From assembly GCA_017549335.1 (NCBI GenBank), contig JAFYVB010000029.1, forward strand, positions 1 to 64,000: a DNA stretch of 64,000 bases, written 5' to 3'. Made by a program: the position numbers and the translations under genes. Source of the DNA: Clostridia bacterium (GTDB lineage: Bacteria > Bacillota > Clostridia > Christensenellales > Aristaeellaceae). The notes below the pieces were generated by a model. The model ran no database searches, was not told the DNA's origin, and saw nothing but the letters and a program-made list of their open reading frames with translations. This document shows positions 53,272 to 62,757 of the stretch, one piece after another (within the stretch, counting starts at the first letter, position 1; each line of letters opens with the position of its first letter).

Positions 53272-53312
53272 TCCGATGGCTTCCCTTGGAAAAAGTTGTG
53301 AACAAAATAAAG

Positions 53313-53357
53313 CGGTATGCAGCCCGTGCAAGGTCAAGGGCACATACCGTTTTTTTC
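53313..53357 (+). terminator. Terminator of the MFS-SDR unit
   Basis: CGGTAT (53313-53318) pairs with ATACCG (53344-53349), with an inner GTGC/GCAC pairing, followed by a run of seven T. The rest of the gap 53272-53565 contains only this hairpin and the next promoter as far as I can see. Confidence 0.82.
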
Positions 53358-53426
53358 TTGGTTAAGAAAAATAATCGCCGTTTTTCCGGAAGCAAATTAA
53401 TGTACGATAAGTTACCATATTATACA

Positions 53427-53455
53427 TTGTCTGCAGTTAAAATCTGCAGTATCAT
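53427..53455 (+). promoter_or_regulatory. Putative promoter of the glycan locus
   Basis: TTGTCT (53427-53432) and TATCAT (53450-53455) are 17 bases apart. The spacer contains two copies of CTGCAG separated by TTAAAAT (53431-53449), forming both a direct and an inverted repeat that could be an operator. Moderate support only. Confidence 0.5.
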
Positions 53456-53565
53456 TTTGATGGGTTGGTATGCCCTTTTCTCAATGAAAAAATGAGCCAA
53501 ACCCATGATTTTACTGCCGCTTTCCTTAAAATACAACAGCATTGACAGGATGGTAACGAACCGCA

Positions 53566-55509
53566 ATGGCAAAAAAAGTAGATCGCGCATTCCGACATGC
53601 CGCACTGCTATTGATTTATGATTCACTGGTGCTGACATCTATAATACTGGCACTTTCCCTGAGCGATGACGTGATTTTTTCATTTGACTGGTTTATGCCC
53701 AGCGTCATAACCGGTCTTGTCGCAATCATGGGAATGCGCTGTCTGTTCAAACTGTATAATGCAGTATGGCGCTACAGCAGTACCGCGCTCTATTTCCGTC
53801 TGCTGTTTGCAGATTTGTGCGGCGGCCTTATTTGGGCTGCAATCAATCAGTATTATTTGGATATCGTGGTGGTCTTCCTACACATTCTGTCCATCGTTGC
53901 CCTCAATACGCTGGTAACCATCGGCACAAGAATGTTCTACCAATATCTGTACGACTACAATTCAAAGGGCTCCCGGCTCGCCAATCTGCTGCGCAGAGTT
54001 GCAAAAGTATTTGGACGCCCCATTGAAATTGAGGCCAAAAACCACCGGGTCAACATCGCCATTTTGGGTGCCGGACGCGTCGGCGTCATGCTGGCGGAGG
54101 AACTGGTCAAAAACCCCTCTGCCATTTACCAGCCTTGCTGTTTTCTGGAGCACAGCAGTCAGAAAATCGGCCGCACCATAAACGACATTCCTATTCTCGA
54201 CGAATGCAAGGTCACTCAGGCCACGCTGGAGGAATACGGCATCCGGGAGGTTGTATTTGCCATTCCCGGTCTGGATCCCTCCCGCAAACAGGAGTTGTAC
54301 GAGCGCTATAAGCAAATGGGCTGCGAAATTAAGGTCTATGACTATGCAACCCCTCAGAGCGTCTCCGGCGGCAAGCGTCAGCTGCGCGAATTCAGCATTG
54401 AAGAGCTGTTGTTCCGTCAGCCCAAATCCTTTATCGAAAGCAGGACAGCCGACTACTACAAAGGCAAAACCGTGCTGATCTCTGGCGGCGGCGGTTCCAT
54501 CGGAAGCGAGCTTTGCCGCCAGGTTGCCCAAATGGCGCCCAATAAAATCATCATTCTGGACGTATACGAAAACGGCGCGTACGATATTCAGCAGGAACTG
54601 AAGAACACCTACGGCAGCGAACTGAATCTGGTTGTGGAGATCTGTTCCGTCTGTGACAGAGAACAGATTAACAAGCTGCTTGATCACCATAAACCCCAGA
54701 TCATCCTGCATGCAGCAGCCCACAAGCACGTGCCGCTGATGGAGCGCAACTGCATCGAGGCTGTCAAAAACAACGTATTCGGCACGCTGAACATGGTGGA
54801 GGCCGCGGAAGAACACGGCGTTGAAAAGTTCATCATGGTTTCCACCGACAAAGCGGTGAATCCAACCAATGTTATGGGCGCCACCAAGCGCATGTGCGAA
54901 ATGATCGTGCAAAGCAGAACTGCCGGAAAAACCGCCTTCAGCGCTACACGTTTCGGCAATGTTCTGGGATCGAACGGCAGCGTAATCCCCCTCTTCAAGC
55001 GTCAGATCGCCAACGGAGGCCCGATCACGCTGACGGATAAACGCATCATCCGTTACTTTATGACCATCCCCGAAGCCAGCCAGCTGGTGCTTACCTCGGG
55101 CGCCATGGCAAAAAGCGGCGAGCTTTTCGTTCTTGACATGGGACAGCCCGTGAAAATTCTGCAGCTGGCCGAAAACATGATCCGTCTTTCCGGCTTTGAG
55201 CCTTACAAGGATATCAATATCGTGGAAATCGGCCTGCGTCCCGGTGAGAAGCTTTACGAAGAGCTGCTGATCAAGAGCGAAACCTTGAGCAAAACCGAAA
55301 ACAGCATGATTTTCATCGAGCGCGATACACCCTGTACCGCCGGGGAAATCGCCGAAAAGCTTGAAATTCTTCAGCAGGCCATAGACACCGGCAGGAATTC
55401 CAGCGTACGCCGCGCATTGCAGCAGGTTGTTCCCACCTATAAAAATCCCGAAGAAATCAACACCCTTGCAGATCAGTCCGACGAAATGCAGCAGGTGTAT
55501 ACCGCCTGA
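53566..55509 (+). CDS. Membrane nucleotide-sugar 4,6-dehydratase (CapD/PglF/WbpM type)
   Basis: A 647-residue protein with four N-terminal membrane helices (about residues 12-130), a CoA-binding-like Rossmann domain (NIAILGAGRVGVMLAEEL near 165) and a C-terminal SDR domain with GGGGSIGSELCRQ near residue 307 and STDKAVNPTNVMGATKRM near 425, the PglF/WbpM signature. It should convert a UDP-HexNAc (probably UDP-GlcNAc) to the 4-keto-6-deoxy sugar, the first step to bacillosamine-like amino sugars. It opens the glycan locus. The aminotransferase encoded next would act on its product. Confidence 0.92.
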   Translation: MAKKVDRAFRHAALLLIYDSLVLTSIILALSLSDDVIFSFDWFMPSVITGLVAIMGMRCLFKLYNAVWRYSSTALYFRLLFADLCGGLIWAAINQYYLDIVVVFLHILSIVALNTLVTIGTRMFYQYLYDYNSKGSRLANLLRRVAKVFGRPIEIEAKNHRVNIAILGAGRVGVMLAEELVKNPSAIYQPCCFLEHSSQKIGRTINDIPILDECKVTQATLEEYGIREVVFAIPGLDPSRKQELYERYKQMGCEIKVYDYATPQSVSGGKRQLREFSIEELLFRQPKSFIESRTADYYKGKTVLISGGGGSIGSELCRQVAQMAPNKIIILDVYENGAYDIQQELKNTYGSELNLVVEICSVCDREQINKLLDHHKPQIILHAAAHKHVPLMERNCIEAVKNNVFGTLNMVEAAEEHGVEKFIMVSTDKAVNPTNVMGATKRMCEMIVQSRTAGKTAFSATRFGNVLGSNGSVIPLFKRQIANGGPITLTDKRIIRYFMTIPEASQLVLTSGAMAKSGELFVLDMGQPVKILQLAENMIRLSGFEPYKDINIVEIGLRPGEKLYEELLIKSETLSKTENSMIFIERDTPCTAGEIAEKLEILQQAIDTGRNSSVRRALQQVVPTYKNPEEINTLADQSDEMQQVYTA

Positions 55510-55541
55510 AGACACTATATGGAAGAAAGGAACTTTGAAAA

Positions 55542-56780
55542 ATGAAGCCTTTTGAAAAGAAAGTATGGCTGTCCTCCCCCACGATGCACGGGGATGAGCT
55601 GAAGTATATCACCGAAGCCTACGAAACCAACTGGATGAGCACGGTAGGTAAAAACATCAACGAAGTTGAGCGTCTTGCCTGTGAAAAGATCGGCTGCAAG
55701 TATGCTGTAGCGCTTTCCGCCGGTACCGCCGGTCTGCATCTTGCCATGAAGCTGGCCGGCATTCGTCCCGGTGATAAGGTATTCTGCTCCGACATGACCT
55801 TTGCCGCCACCGTGAATCCCATCGTCTATGAAGGTGGTGTGCCGGTATTCATCGACAGCGAACGCGACACATGGAATATGGATCCGGCCGCCCTCAAAAA
55901 GGCTTTTGAAATGTATCCCGAAGTCAAGGTCGTTGTGATCGTCAACCTGTACGGCGTACCGGCAAAGCTGGATGAGATTTGCGCCATCTGTGAAGAGCAC
56001 AACGCCGTATTGATCGAAGACGCCGCCGAATCCATGGGCGCTACCTACAAAGGTCGTCAGACCGGCACCTTCGGCGCGTACAATGTGATCTCTTTCAACG
56101 GCAACAAGATCATCACCGGTTCCTCCGGCGGTATGCTGCTGACCGATGATCTGGATGCTGCAAACTCTGTACGCAAGTGGTCCACCCAAAGCCGTGAAAA
56201 CGCCCCCTGGTACCAGCACGAAGAATTGGGTTACAATTACCGTATGAGCAACGTCATCGCCGGCGTTGTACGCGGACAGTTCCCCTATCTGGATGAGCAC
56301 ATCGCCCAGAAAAAAGCCATCTATATGCGCTATAAGGAAGGGCTGAAGGATCTGCCCGTATCCATGAATCCTTATATGGAAGACATCATGGAGCCCAATT
56401 TCTGGCTCTCCTGCCTGCTGATCGATGAAAGCGCTATGTGCAAGCAGGTGCGCAGCGACAGTGAAGCGGCCTACATCAAAGAACCCGGCAAGACCTGCCC
56501 CACCGAGATTCTGGAAAAGCTCGCCGCCTACAATGCCGAAGGCCGTCCCATCTGGAAGCCCATGCATATGCAGCCCATTTATAGGATGCATCCCTTTGTC
56601 ACCGTCCACGGCAGCGGCCGGTGTCTGAGCAATGCGTACATTAACACCGGTAAAGCCCCCTGCGTGAACGAGGATATTTTCCACCGCGGTCTGTGCCTGC
56701 CCAGCGATAACAAGATGACTCCCGAAGAGCAGGATATGATCATCGAGCTGATCCGCAGCTGCTTTGGTAATTGCAATTAA
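55542..56780 (+). CDS. DegT/DnrJ/EryC1-family sugar aminotransferase (PglE-like)
   Basis: A 412-residue PLP enzyme. It starts with KVWLSSPTMHGDELKYITEA and has EDAAESMGATYKG with its PLP-binding aspartate, then SFNGNKIITGSSGGMLL with the Schiff-base lysine K189. The end EDIFHRGLCLPSDNKMTPEEQ is typical of PglE/PseC-like 4-aminotransferases. It should add an amino group at C4 of the keto-sugar made by the preceding dehydratase. The matching acetyltransferase (PglD) is not in the window and may lie downstream. AGAAAGGAA lies before the ATG. Confidence 0.93.
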   Translation: MKPFEKKVWLSSPTMHGDELKYITEAYETNWMSTVGKNINEVERLACEKIGCKYAVALSAGTAGLHLAMKLAGIRPGDKVFCSDMTFAATVNPIVYEGGVPVFIDSERDTWNMDPAALKKAFEMYPEVKVVVIVNLYGVPAKLDEICAICEEHNAVLIEDAAESMGATYKGRQTGTFGAYNVISFNGNKIITGSSGGMLLTDDLDAANSVRKWSTQSRENAPWYQHEELGYNYRMSNVIAGVVRGQFPYLDEHIAQKKAIYMRYKEGLKDLPVSMNPYMEDIMEPNFWLSCLLIDESAMCKQVRSDSEAAYIKEPGKTCPTEILEKLAAYNAEGRPIWKPMHMQPIYRMHPFVTVHGSGRCLSNAYINTGKAPCVNEDIFHRGLCLPSDNKMTPEEQDMIIELIRSCFGNCN

Positions 56781-56804
56781 ATTCGAAAAGCGGAGGATTG
56801 TGGA

Positions 56805-57878
56805 ATGAACATCAAACGTAAACTTGATAAATTATATAAAGATTTTTATGATGTGATGCGTCGGCATTCTGCCCAAAAACGCAGAATCAAACAATTTCAA
56901 AAGCTGACTCATCCCGGCGTATTAACAAAAGAACAGGAATCCAAAGTTAAGGCCTATTTTTCTCCTTACTCCAAACTTAACATGGTATTTCATAATTTCT
57001 ACACAGAGAAAACGGGTATATTCTGTGAAGATTATATCCCCCAGGATGTGTATGTAGGATACATTGATCCGTATTTTAATGATATCCGCGCCGCTGAATA
57101 TTTGGATAATAAGTGCTATTTCGGCATGCTGTACAATCAAATTCCCCAACCGGAGACTGTCATTAAACGTATTAACAAGCTATGGCTTAATAAGAATAAC
57201 GAACCTCTCACGCAGGAACAAATCAAATCAATCTTGAATAATGAACCTGACAGCGTTTTTCTGAAGGAAGCTGTGACATCTTCCGGTGGTCATGGTGTTG
57301 TATACATAGAAAAGAGCCCCGATACGTATGCCAAGTTGATGCAAGCTGCCGAACGTATTCCCACAGACCTCATTGTACAGCGCGGCGTAGTACAACATGC
57401 AGATATCGCCAAACTTAATAATAGTTCAGTCAATACTTTGCGCATATACTCAGTTCTTGGGCTTGACGGAAATGTGACCGTTTACTCATCGGTATTGCGA
57501 ATGGGCGTCGGAAAAGCTAAAATTGACAACTATAGCTCCGGTGGTTATTCCTGCGGCATCACCAAGGAAGGTAAACTGCAGAAATTTGCATACAACAGTG
57601 CCGGCGAACGCATCGATACGCATCCTACCTCCGGTATTTGCTTTGAAGACTATGTGATTCCCTCTTACGACAAAGCCATTTCGCTGGTCAAAAAAGCCCA
57701 TCCTATCATGCCTCATTTCCGTTCCGTATGTTGGGATATTGCCATATGCGAGGATGGTACGCCCGTAATGATCGAAGCAAATTTGTGCCGCGGCGGTATT
57801 GTATCGCTGCAGTTGAACAATGGGCCAATTTACGGTGCGGATACAAAGAAAATATTGGACGAAGTTTTTCGCAAATAA
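56805..57878 (+). CDS. Sugar-transfer-associated ATP-grasp protein
   Basis: A 357-residue protein with an ATP-grasp domain of the sugar-transfer-associated kind (PF14397-like). Landmarks are FLKEAVTSSGGHGVVYIEK near residue 150, LIVQRGVVQHADIAKLN, VNTLRIYSVLG, SSGGYSCGI and MIEANLCRGG. The N-terminal 100 residues are helical and basic. The ligated substrate is unknown. The gene is visibly more AT-rich than its neighbours, with many AAA, AAT and TTA codons, which suggests separate transfer. GCGGAGG lies ahead of the ATG. Confidence 0.82.
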   Translation: MNIKRKLDKLYKDFYDVMRRHSAQKRRIKQFQKLTHPGVLTKEQESKVKAYFSPYSKLNMVFHNFYTEKTGIFCEDYIPQDVYVGYIDPYFNDIRAAEYLDNKCYFGMLYNQIPQPETVIKRINKLWLNKNNEPLTQEQIKSILNNEPDSVFLKEAVTSSGGHGVVYIEKSPDTYAKLMQAAERIPTDLIVQRGVVQHADIAKLNNSSVNTLRIYSVLGLDGNVTVYSSVLRMGVGKAKIDNYSSGGYSCGITKEGKLQKFAYNSAGERIDTHPTSGICFEDYVIPSYDKAISLVKKAHPIMPHFRSVCWDIAICEDGTPVMIEANLCRGGIVSLQLNNGPIYGADTKKILDEVFRK

Positions 57879-57935
57879 TTGAAGCCATAATATTTCCAAA
57901 AGGTCATGTCATATTGAAAGTGAGGATACCATTTC

Positions 57936-59117
57936 ATGACAAACTATGATAAGCTGCTTGAAAAAGTAAGAGCGCTGGGCATGGACTACCGCTGGGCAGG
58001 GATGTTTGTAAAGAAGCTCAGAGACGACGAAAACGCTTTCCCCGTTGCCGATGAAGAAAAGAAAAAGTGGGCGCTGGAGCGTGGCTTTTATCCCGGCCGC
58101 ATCGAACTGTACGGCCTGACGGAAGAAAACTACCGTAATTATGTGCCGGATTTCAATTATTTCATGCTCCATCCCATGAACAACCACTTCCTCAAGTGGC
58201 TGGATAAAACAACGCTGAAGTATGTGCTCAACAGCAACGGCTGTGAAGATACCATGCCCCAGTACTACGCCTACGTGGAAAACGAACTCTGCGGCGGCCG
58301 TTTCACCTACCTGATGGACTGCCCTGCGGATATTGCCCGCGATAAGGATTTCCTGTGGAATCTGCTTCAGCAGAAAAAGATTCTGGCCATGAAGCCCAAC
58401 TCCGGCACCTCCGGCGGTCTTGGTTTCATCAAGCTTGAAATGCGAAAAGAGGGGCTGTACGAAAACAACAAGCCCATCGATATGACGCGCTTTAACGAGA
58501 TCCTCGAAAGCATGCGCAACTATATCATCACCGAGTATGCCCACCAGCACCATGAGCTTGCTGCCGTATGGCCGGACAGCGAATGCACGCTGCGCGTGAT
58601 CATGTGCAAGGATCCCGCAGTGGATCGCTATGCCCCTACCACATGGAGCTGCGCTGTGTCCTATGCCCGCTTCGGCACCTCCGTCAACGGCGGCGCCAGC
58701 AATCTTTCCTCCGGCGGCGTAGGCGTTGGCTTTGATTTCGAAACCGGCAAGTACAACGATTTCTGCATTCGCTATAAGCGTTACTGCCCCGACGGAAAAT
58801 GGATGCTGGAGAAGCATCCCGATACACAGGTCGAGTGGAAAACTTCCGGCCTGCCCAACTGGCAGCTTGTACGCCGCAAGATCGACGCTCTTTGTCAGCA
58901 TATGTCCTCGCTGGATTATCTGGGACTGGATATCATCATTACCGAAGACGGCATGAAGCTTTGTGAGATCAACTCCCATCCCGCCATGGATTATGAGCAG
59001 ATCATGTGCGGTCCCACGCTGGGCAAAGAAAAAGTCCGCAAATTCTTTGAGCACAAAGGATTGTTCCGTTACGACGAAAAGGCTTTGTACGAAGCCTATG
59101 CCGCCTGTCAGGAATAA
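57936..59117 (+). CDS. Second sugar-locus ATP-grasp-like protein
   Basis: A 393-residue protein distantly related to the preceding one. The ATP-grasp segments are LAMKPNSGTSGGLGFIKLEM near residue 150, YIITEYAHQHHELAAV, CTLRVIMCKDP, SNLSSGGVGVGFDFETG and LGLDIIITEDGMKLCEINSH, which hold the metal-binding E and N. Base composition is like the rest of the window, unlike the preceding gene, so the two are not a recent duplication. The substrate is unknown. Ligation of an amino acid or other acid to a sugar or lipid precursor is conceivable. AAGTGAGGA precedes the ATG. Confidence 0.75.
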   Translation: MTNYDKLLEKVRALGMDYRWAGMFVKKLRDDENAFPVADEEKKKWALERGFYPGRIELYGLTEENYRNYVPDFNYFMLHPMNNHFLKWLDKTTLKYVLNSNGCEDTMPQYYAYVENELCGGRFTYLMDCPADIARDKDFLWNLLQQKKILAMKPNSGTSGGLGFIKLEMRKEGLYENNKPIDMTRFNEILESMRNYIITEYAHQHHELAAVWPDSECTLRVIMCKDPAVDRYAPTTWSCAVSYARFGTSVNGGASNLSSGGVGVGFDFETGKYNDFCIRYKRYCPDGKWMLEKHPDTQVEWKTSGLPNWQLVRRKIDALCQHMSSLDYLGLDIIITEDGMKLCEINSHPAMDYEQIMCGPTLGKEKVRKFFEHKGLFRYDEKALYEAYAACQE

Positions 59118-59143
59118 ATCGAGATTCAGAAAGAGTGAGCGAA

Positions 59144-59896
59144 ATGGAAAATACAACTGTAAAACAGCCGGAAATCCGCACGGATATCCCCGTCCCCCGC
59201 AATTCCCTTTACACCCGCTATATTAAGCGTCTGCTGGACATCGTGCTGAGCGGAACGGCTATTCTGGTGCTGAGCCCGGCGCTGCTGGTCATCTGCATTC
59301 TGGAGCTGATCTACCATGGCCGCCCCATTTTCTATCTTGACAAGCGTCCCGGCAAGGACGGCAAGATCTTCTGCCTTTACAAGTTCAGATCCATGAACAA
59401 CGCCTGTGACGAAAACGGCAAGCTGCTCCATCCCAGCAAGCGCATCACTCCCTTCGGCCGTTTTATCCGCCGCTTCTCCATCGATGAGCTGGGCGGTCTG
59501 TTCAATATTCTCAACGGTACCATGTCTATCATCGGCCCCCGTCCTCTGATGGTGGATTATCTGCCGCTGTACAATGAGCGCCACAAGTACCGTCACGCCG
59601 TCCGTCCCGGCCTTGCCTGCTGGGATCTGAAGAGCGACGGCAAGCTGACCGCGGCCTCCTGGACGTGGAATGCCCAGTTCGAAAATGATATCTACTATGT
59701 GGAAAACGTCAGCTTCTGGCTGGACGTGAAAATGGTTTTCAAAACCGTTCAGGTGGTTTTCTCCAAGAGCGAAATGCGTACCAATTCCGACCGCATCAAG
59801 TTTGACGGCAACAACCTGACCGAAACCAGAACCCGTTCCGAGATCCTCAAAGCTCAGGAAGCCGCCGAAAAAGCCGCTGCCCAGAAGCAGGATTGA
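59144..59896 (+). CDS. Initiating phosphosugar transferase (small monotopic, PglC-like)
   Basis: A 250-residue bacterial sugar transferase. One membrane helix (about residues 27-50, KRLLDIVLSGTAILVLSPAL) is followed by GRPIFYLDKRPGKDGKIF, CLYKFRSMN, RRFSIDELGGLFNILNGTMS and IGPRPLMVDYLP, the core of monophosphate-sugar lipid transferases. It lacks the N-terminal helices of WbaP. It should load the first sugar phosphate onto undecaprenyl phosphate. The C-terminal 25 residues are an alanine-rich charged tail. ATG at 59144 is preferred, but a GTG at 59135 cannot be excluded. Confidence 0.92.
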   Translation: MENTTVKQPEIRTDIPVPRNSLYTRYIKRLLDIVLSGTAILVLSPALLVICILELIYHGRPIFYLDKRPGKDGKIFCLYKFRSMNNACDENGKLLHPSKRITPFGRFIRRFSIDELGGLFNILNGTMSIIGPRPLMVDYLPLYNERHKYRHAVRPGLACWDLKSDGKLTAASWTWNAQFENDIYYVENVSFWLDVKMVFKTVQVVFSKSEMRTNSDRIKFDGNNLTETRTRSEILKAQEAAEKAAAQKQD

Positions 59897-59937
59897 CCCG
59901 TTTCCCCCGCATAGCGTGCATAGGAGAGTGTAAACCA

Positions 59938-61242
59938 ATGCTGAAACTAATCAAGAAAATCTTCGCGTTCGTGGATGACCGCAAGAAGGTGCTGGATCCC
60001 ATTGTCGCGGTGCTGCTGGCCTTCGTACCCTTCCTCCAGCATTACATCGGCATCGTGGATAACGCCGGCTCTACCCTGATGGCGCTCCTTGTGCCTTATC
60101 TGGGGCTTCGTGTGCTGCCCACTCTGCGCACCTTAAAGCTTCGCTCATTTGCTCTGATCTCCGGCTTGATCCTCTTCTTCCTCTACAAGCTTGTTGATCA
60201 CGGCACCTATTTTGTGGAAATCGCGCAGGTCGGCCTGATGATCTTCTATATCGTGTGTGCCATGCAGCACTGCATTGATACCAAAATGCTGAAAAAGGCC
60301 GCGATTTGCATTGCTGCGCTTGCGGGTCTGCTGCTGATCGCGCAGTATTTCTGCTATTTTGTTTTGGGTTTCCACCTGCAGCTGGTTCCCACCCCTTTGC
60401 TTTTGGAAGAATCCGAGCAGTGGATCTTGCTGGCTCAGACCGGAACACACAGCATCACCGGCGTTCAAGGCGATCTGTACAGGCCCAGCGCATTTTTCCT
60501 CGAGCCTTCGCATTTGTTCATGTACGGCTTCCCCTGCCTGTTCATCTCCCTGTTTGCCCATGAAAACAGGAAGCACAACCGGATCGCTGCCTTGTTGATC
60601 ACCGTCGGTCTGGTTCTTTCCACCTCCGGTATGGGCATTCTGGTTGCAGCCGGCGCATGGGGATTGTATCAGGGCTTGCGAAATAAAGAAGGCAATGATT
60701 TCCGTCTGAAGTATATTCCTTGTAAGGAAATGGTGTTCAGAGTATGCGCCCTTCTTGCGCTGTATGCCGTGCTGTTTATGACGGTACCTTTCATCAACGA
60801 AGGCATTTCCCGCATTTTTATCAGCGAAGCCGGCACCTCCACTGCCATTGACGGCAGAACGGAGCTTGCCATTAGAACTCTGAGAAAAATCGAAAGCACA
60901 TCGGTCATTCAAAAACTGTTCGGTAGTTCGGATACTCTTGAAGGAATCACCCACAATATGCCAGGCTATATGGCTACGGTGTATAAATACGGATTCATCG
61001 GCATTATTCTGTCCTATTCTTTCTATGCAATCGGTTTGTTCAAGCTGAATATGGCATATTTCTGGCTCTCTGCCATTCTGATCCTGACGTCCTTCTTCAG
61101 CGCTCATACCCATGGAACGTTCTTCATGCTGTTCTATGTGCTGCTGCTTGTCGAAGGACATCGCTCCTCAGGCGAAAGCTGGCTGCTTGCCGAACTGAAG
61201 TTTCTGTTCAACACCCTGTTTAAGAAACGGACTACGAAATAA
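59938..61242 (+). CDS. O-antigen ligase/polymerase-like membrane protein (Wzy-like)
   Basis: A 434-residue integral membrane protein with about ten hydrophobic segments. A large extracytoplasmic loop lies in the middle (around residues 165-190, with DLYRPSAFFLEPSHLFMYG), followed by GLVLSTSGMGILVAAGA. The RPSAFFLEPSH pattern resembles the loop of O-antigen polymerases and ligases. It probably polymerises the repeat unit or joins it to another molecule. Such proteins are poorly conserved, so the assignment rests on topology, loop motif and neighbours. The ATG at 59938 follows AGGAGAG. Confidence 0.82.
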   Translation: MLKLIKKIFAFVDDRKKVLDPIVAVLLAFVPFLQHYIGIVDNAGSTLMALLVPYLGLRVLPTLRTLKLRSFALISGLILFFLYKLVDHGTYFVEIAQVGLMIFYIVCAMQHCIDTKMLKKAAICIAALAGLLLIAQYFCYFVLGFHLQLVPTPLLLEESEQWILLAQTGTHSITGVQGDLYRPSAFFLEPSHLFMYGFPCLFISLFAHENRKHNRIAALLITVGLVLSTSGMGILVAAGAWGLYQGLRNKEGNDFRLKYIPCKEMVFRVCALLALYAVLFMTVPFINEGISRIFISEAGTSTAIDGRTELAIRTLRKIESTSVIQKLFGSSDTLEGITHNMPGYMATVYKYGFIGIILSYSFYAIGLFKLNMAYFWLSAILILTSFFSAHTHGTFFMLFYVLLLVEGHRSSGESWLLAELKFLFNTLFKKRTTK

Positions 61243-61255
61243 CGGTGAACACACA

Positions 61256-62689
61256 ATGAGTGAAAAAACACGCAGAGGAAGCACGGGATTGGCGCTGAAA
61301 GCGGGCTTCTGGTATGTGATCAGTACCTTTTTGGTAAAAGCCATCTCTTTTATCACAACGCCGATCTTTTCCCGCCTGATGGACAACACATCCTACGGTG
61401 AATTCTCAAATTACGCAAGCTGGCAGGGAACACTGCTGATCATTACCGGTGCCGAGCTTTACAACACCTTGAGCCGGGCGTATTATGACTATAAAGAGGA
61501 CTATGACAAATACGTTTCCTCTGTAGCTGTATTCAGTTGCATCCTGACAGCTTCTATATATGTAATGTTCCTGCTCTGCGGCAGCTGGCTCTACAAAATC
61601 GTTTCCATTCCGCCGCAATTTGTGCACATTATGTTTTTCACGCTGACCTTCCAATCCTGCAAACAGATCTATCTTGCAAAGGAAAGAACGCTCTATCGCT
61701 ATAAGTCCGTTGCTGCGATCTCCTTTATCAGTTTGATCGTTCCCACGCTTATTTCGGTTGTGTTGGTTATCCTCGCTCCAGCGCAGCAACGTCTTGGCGC
61801 CCGCATTTACGGCTTCTATACACCCTGGTCTGTTATCGGCTTGGTCTGCCTTATTGTCATGCTGCTTCGCGGCAGGTCCTTCCGTTGGAGCCACTGCAAA
61901 TATGCTATTACCCTTTCCCTGCCCCTGATGGTGCACTATCTTACAGCCTATTTGCTTACCTCCACCAACACCACCGTAACCAAAGGCGTATTGGGCGCTG
62001 AAACCACCGCGGTTGTCAGCATCGCCACCAGTGCTGTGAACATTCTGACCATTCTGTTCCACGCTACCTCGGGGGCGCTGACTACATGGCTGATGGATAA
62101 TCTGGAACAGAAGAAAAACGCATCCGTCCGTCGCGGTCTGCTGTTTTATGTTCTGGGGGTCTCCGCCGTTTCTCTCGGCGTGATCCTGATGGGGCCTGAA
62201 TTGATCTGGATCCTTGGCGGCAGGAAATACGCCGCTTCTCTCACCCTGCTTCCGGGCATGGTGGTTGCCGTTACCATTCAGTCTCTGACCACCGTCTTCA
62301 CGATCATTCTGACTTATCGCAAACGCGTTGCCAAAACAGCAATCTATACTGCTGTCGTGGCAGGCATCAGCATTACCGGAAAGATCCTGCTCCTCCCCGT
62401 CTTCGGTGTCGAAATTCTACCTTGGATCAACATTATCGCTTTCGGCTCACTGTTCTTTATTAACTATCTGTTGGTTAGAAAGACAGGCGACGCGCCCGTG
62501 ATCAACCTAAAGATCTTCTGTTTCTGCATCCTGTTGCTGGCGCTTCTCATCGTTTTGTCCGGTCACCTGTATGCTCACTCCCTTGTTCGCTATGCCATCA
62601 TTTGTTGTGCAGCTATTTCAGTACTGTTTGTAGCTTATAAAAAGCGCTCGCTTATTATAAAACTGCTTAAAAAGAAGCTGAAGAAATAG
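61256..62689 (+). CDS. Oligosaccharide flippase (Wzx/MurJ-Oat-like MOP superfamily)
   Basis: A 477-residue membrane protein with 12 or more predicted helices. It starts with KAGFWYVISTFLVKAISFIT and IFSRLMDNTSYGEFSNYASW, typical of polysaccharide biosynthesis flippases of the MOP superfamily. Such proteins move lipid-linked repeat units across the membrane for polymerisation. It lies 13 bases after the polymerase-like gene. The ribosome binding site (GGTGA) is weak, so coupling is likely. Confidence 0.92.
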   Translation: MSEKTRRGSTGLALKAGFWYVISTFLVKAISFITTPIFSRLMDNTSYGEFSNYASWQGTLLIITGAELYNTLSRAYYDYKEDYDKYVSSVAVFSCILTASIYVMFLLCGSWLYKIVSIPPQFVHIMFFTLTFQSCKQIYLAKERTLYRYKSVAAISFISLIVPTLISVVLVILAPAQQRLGARIYGFYTPWSVIGLVCLIVMLLRGRSFRWSHCKYAITLSLPLMVHYLTAYLLTSTNTTVTKGVLGAETTAVVSIATSAVNILTILFHATSGALTTWLMDNLEQKKNASVRRGLLFYVLGVSAVSLGVILMGPELIWILGGRKYAASLTLLPGMVVAVTIQSLTTVFTIILTYRKRVAKTAIYTAVVAGISITGKILLLPVFGVEILPWINIIAFGSLFFINYLLVRKTGDAPVINLKIFCFCILLLALLIVLSGHLYAHSLVRYAIICCAAISVLFVAYKKRSLIIKLLKKKLKK

Positions 62690-62757
62690 CAGAACCTTTC
62701 CGCAACAGGCAAACTCGTGTATCAGTAATTATTATATTTGATAGGAGAACACGCTTC

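Noticed and set aside
53268-53495. A 75-codon plus-strand frame after the SDR gene with a hydrophobic C-terminus
   Set aside because: It runs through the terminator at 53313-53357 and overlaps the SDR 3' end, without a usable ribosome binding site.
53962-55515. A 517-codon minus-strand frame opposite the 4,6-dehydratase gene
   Set aside because: The plus-strand product has the full WbpM/PglF motif set; the antisense product has none and no ribosome binding site.
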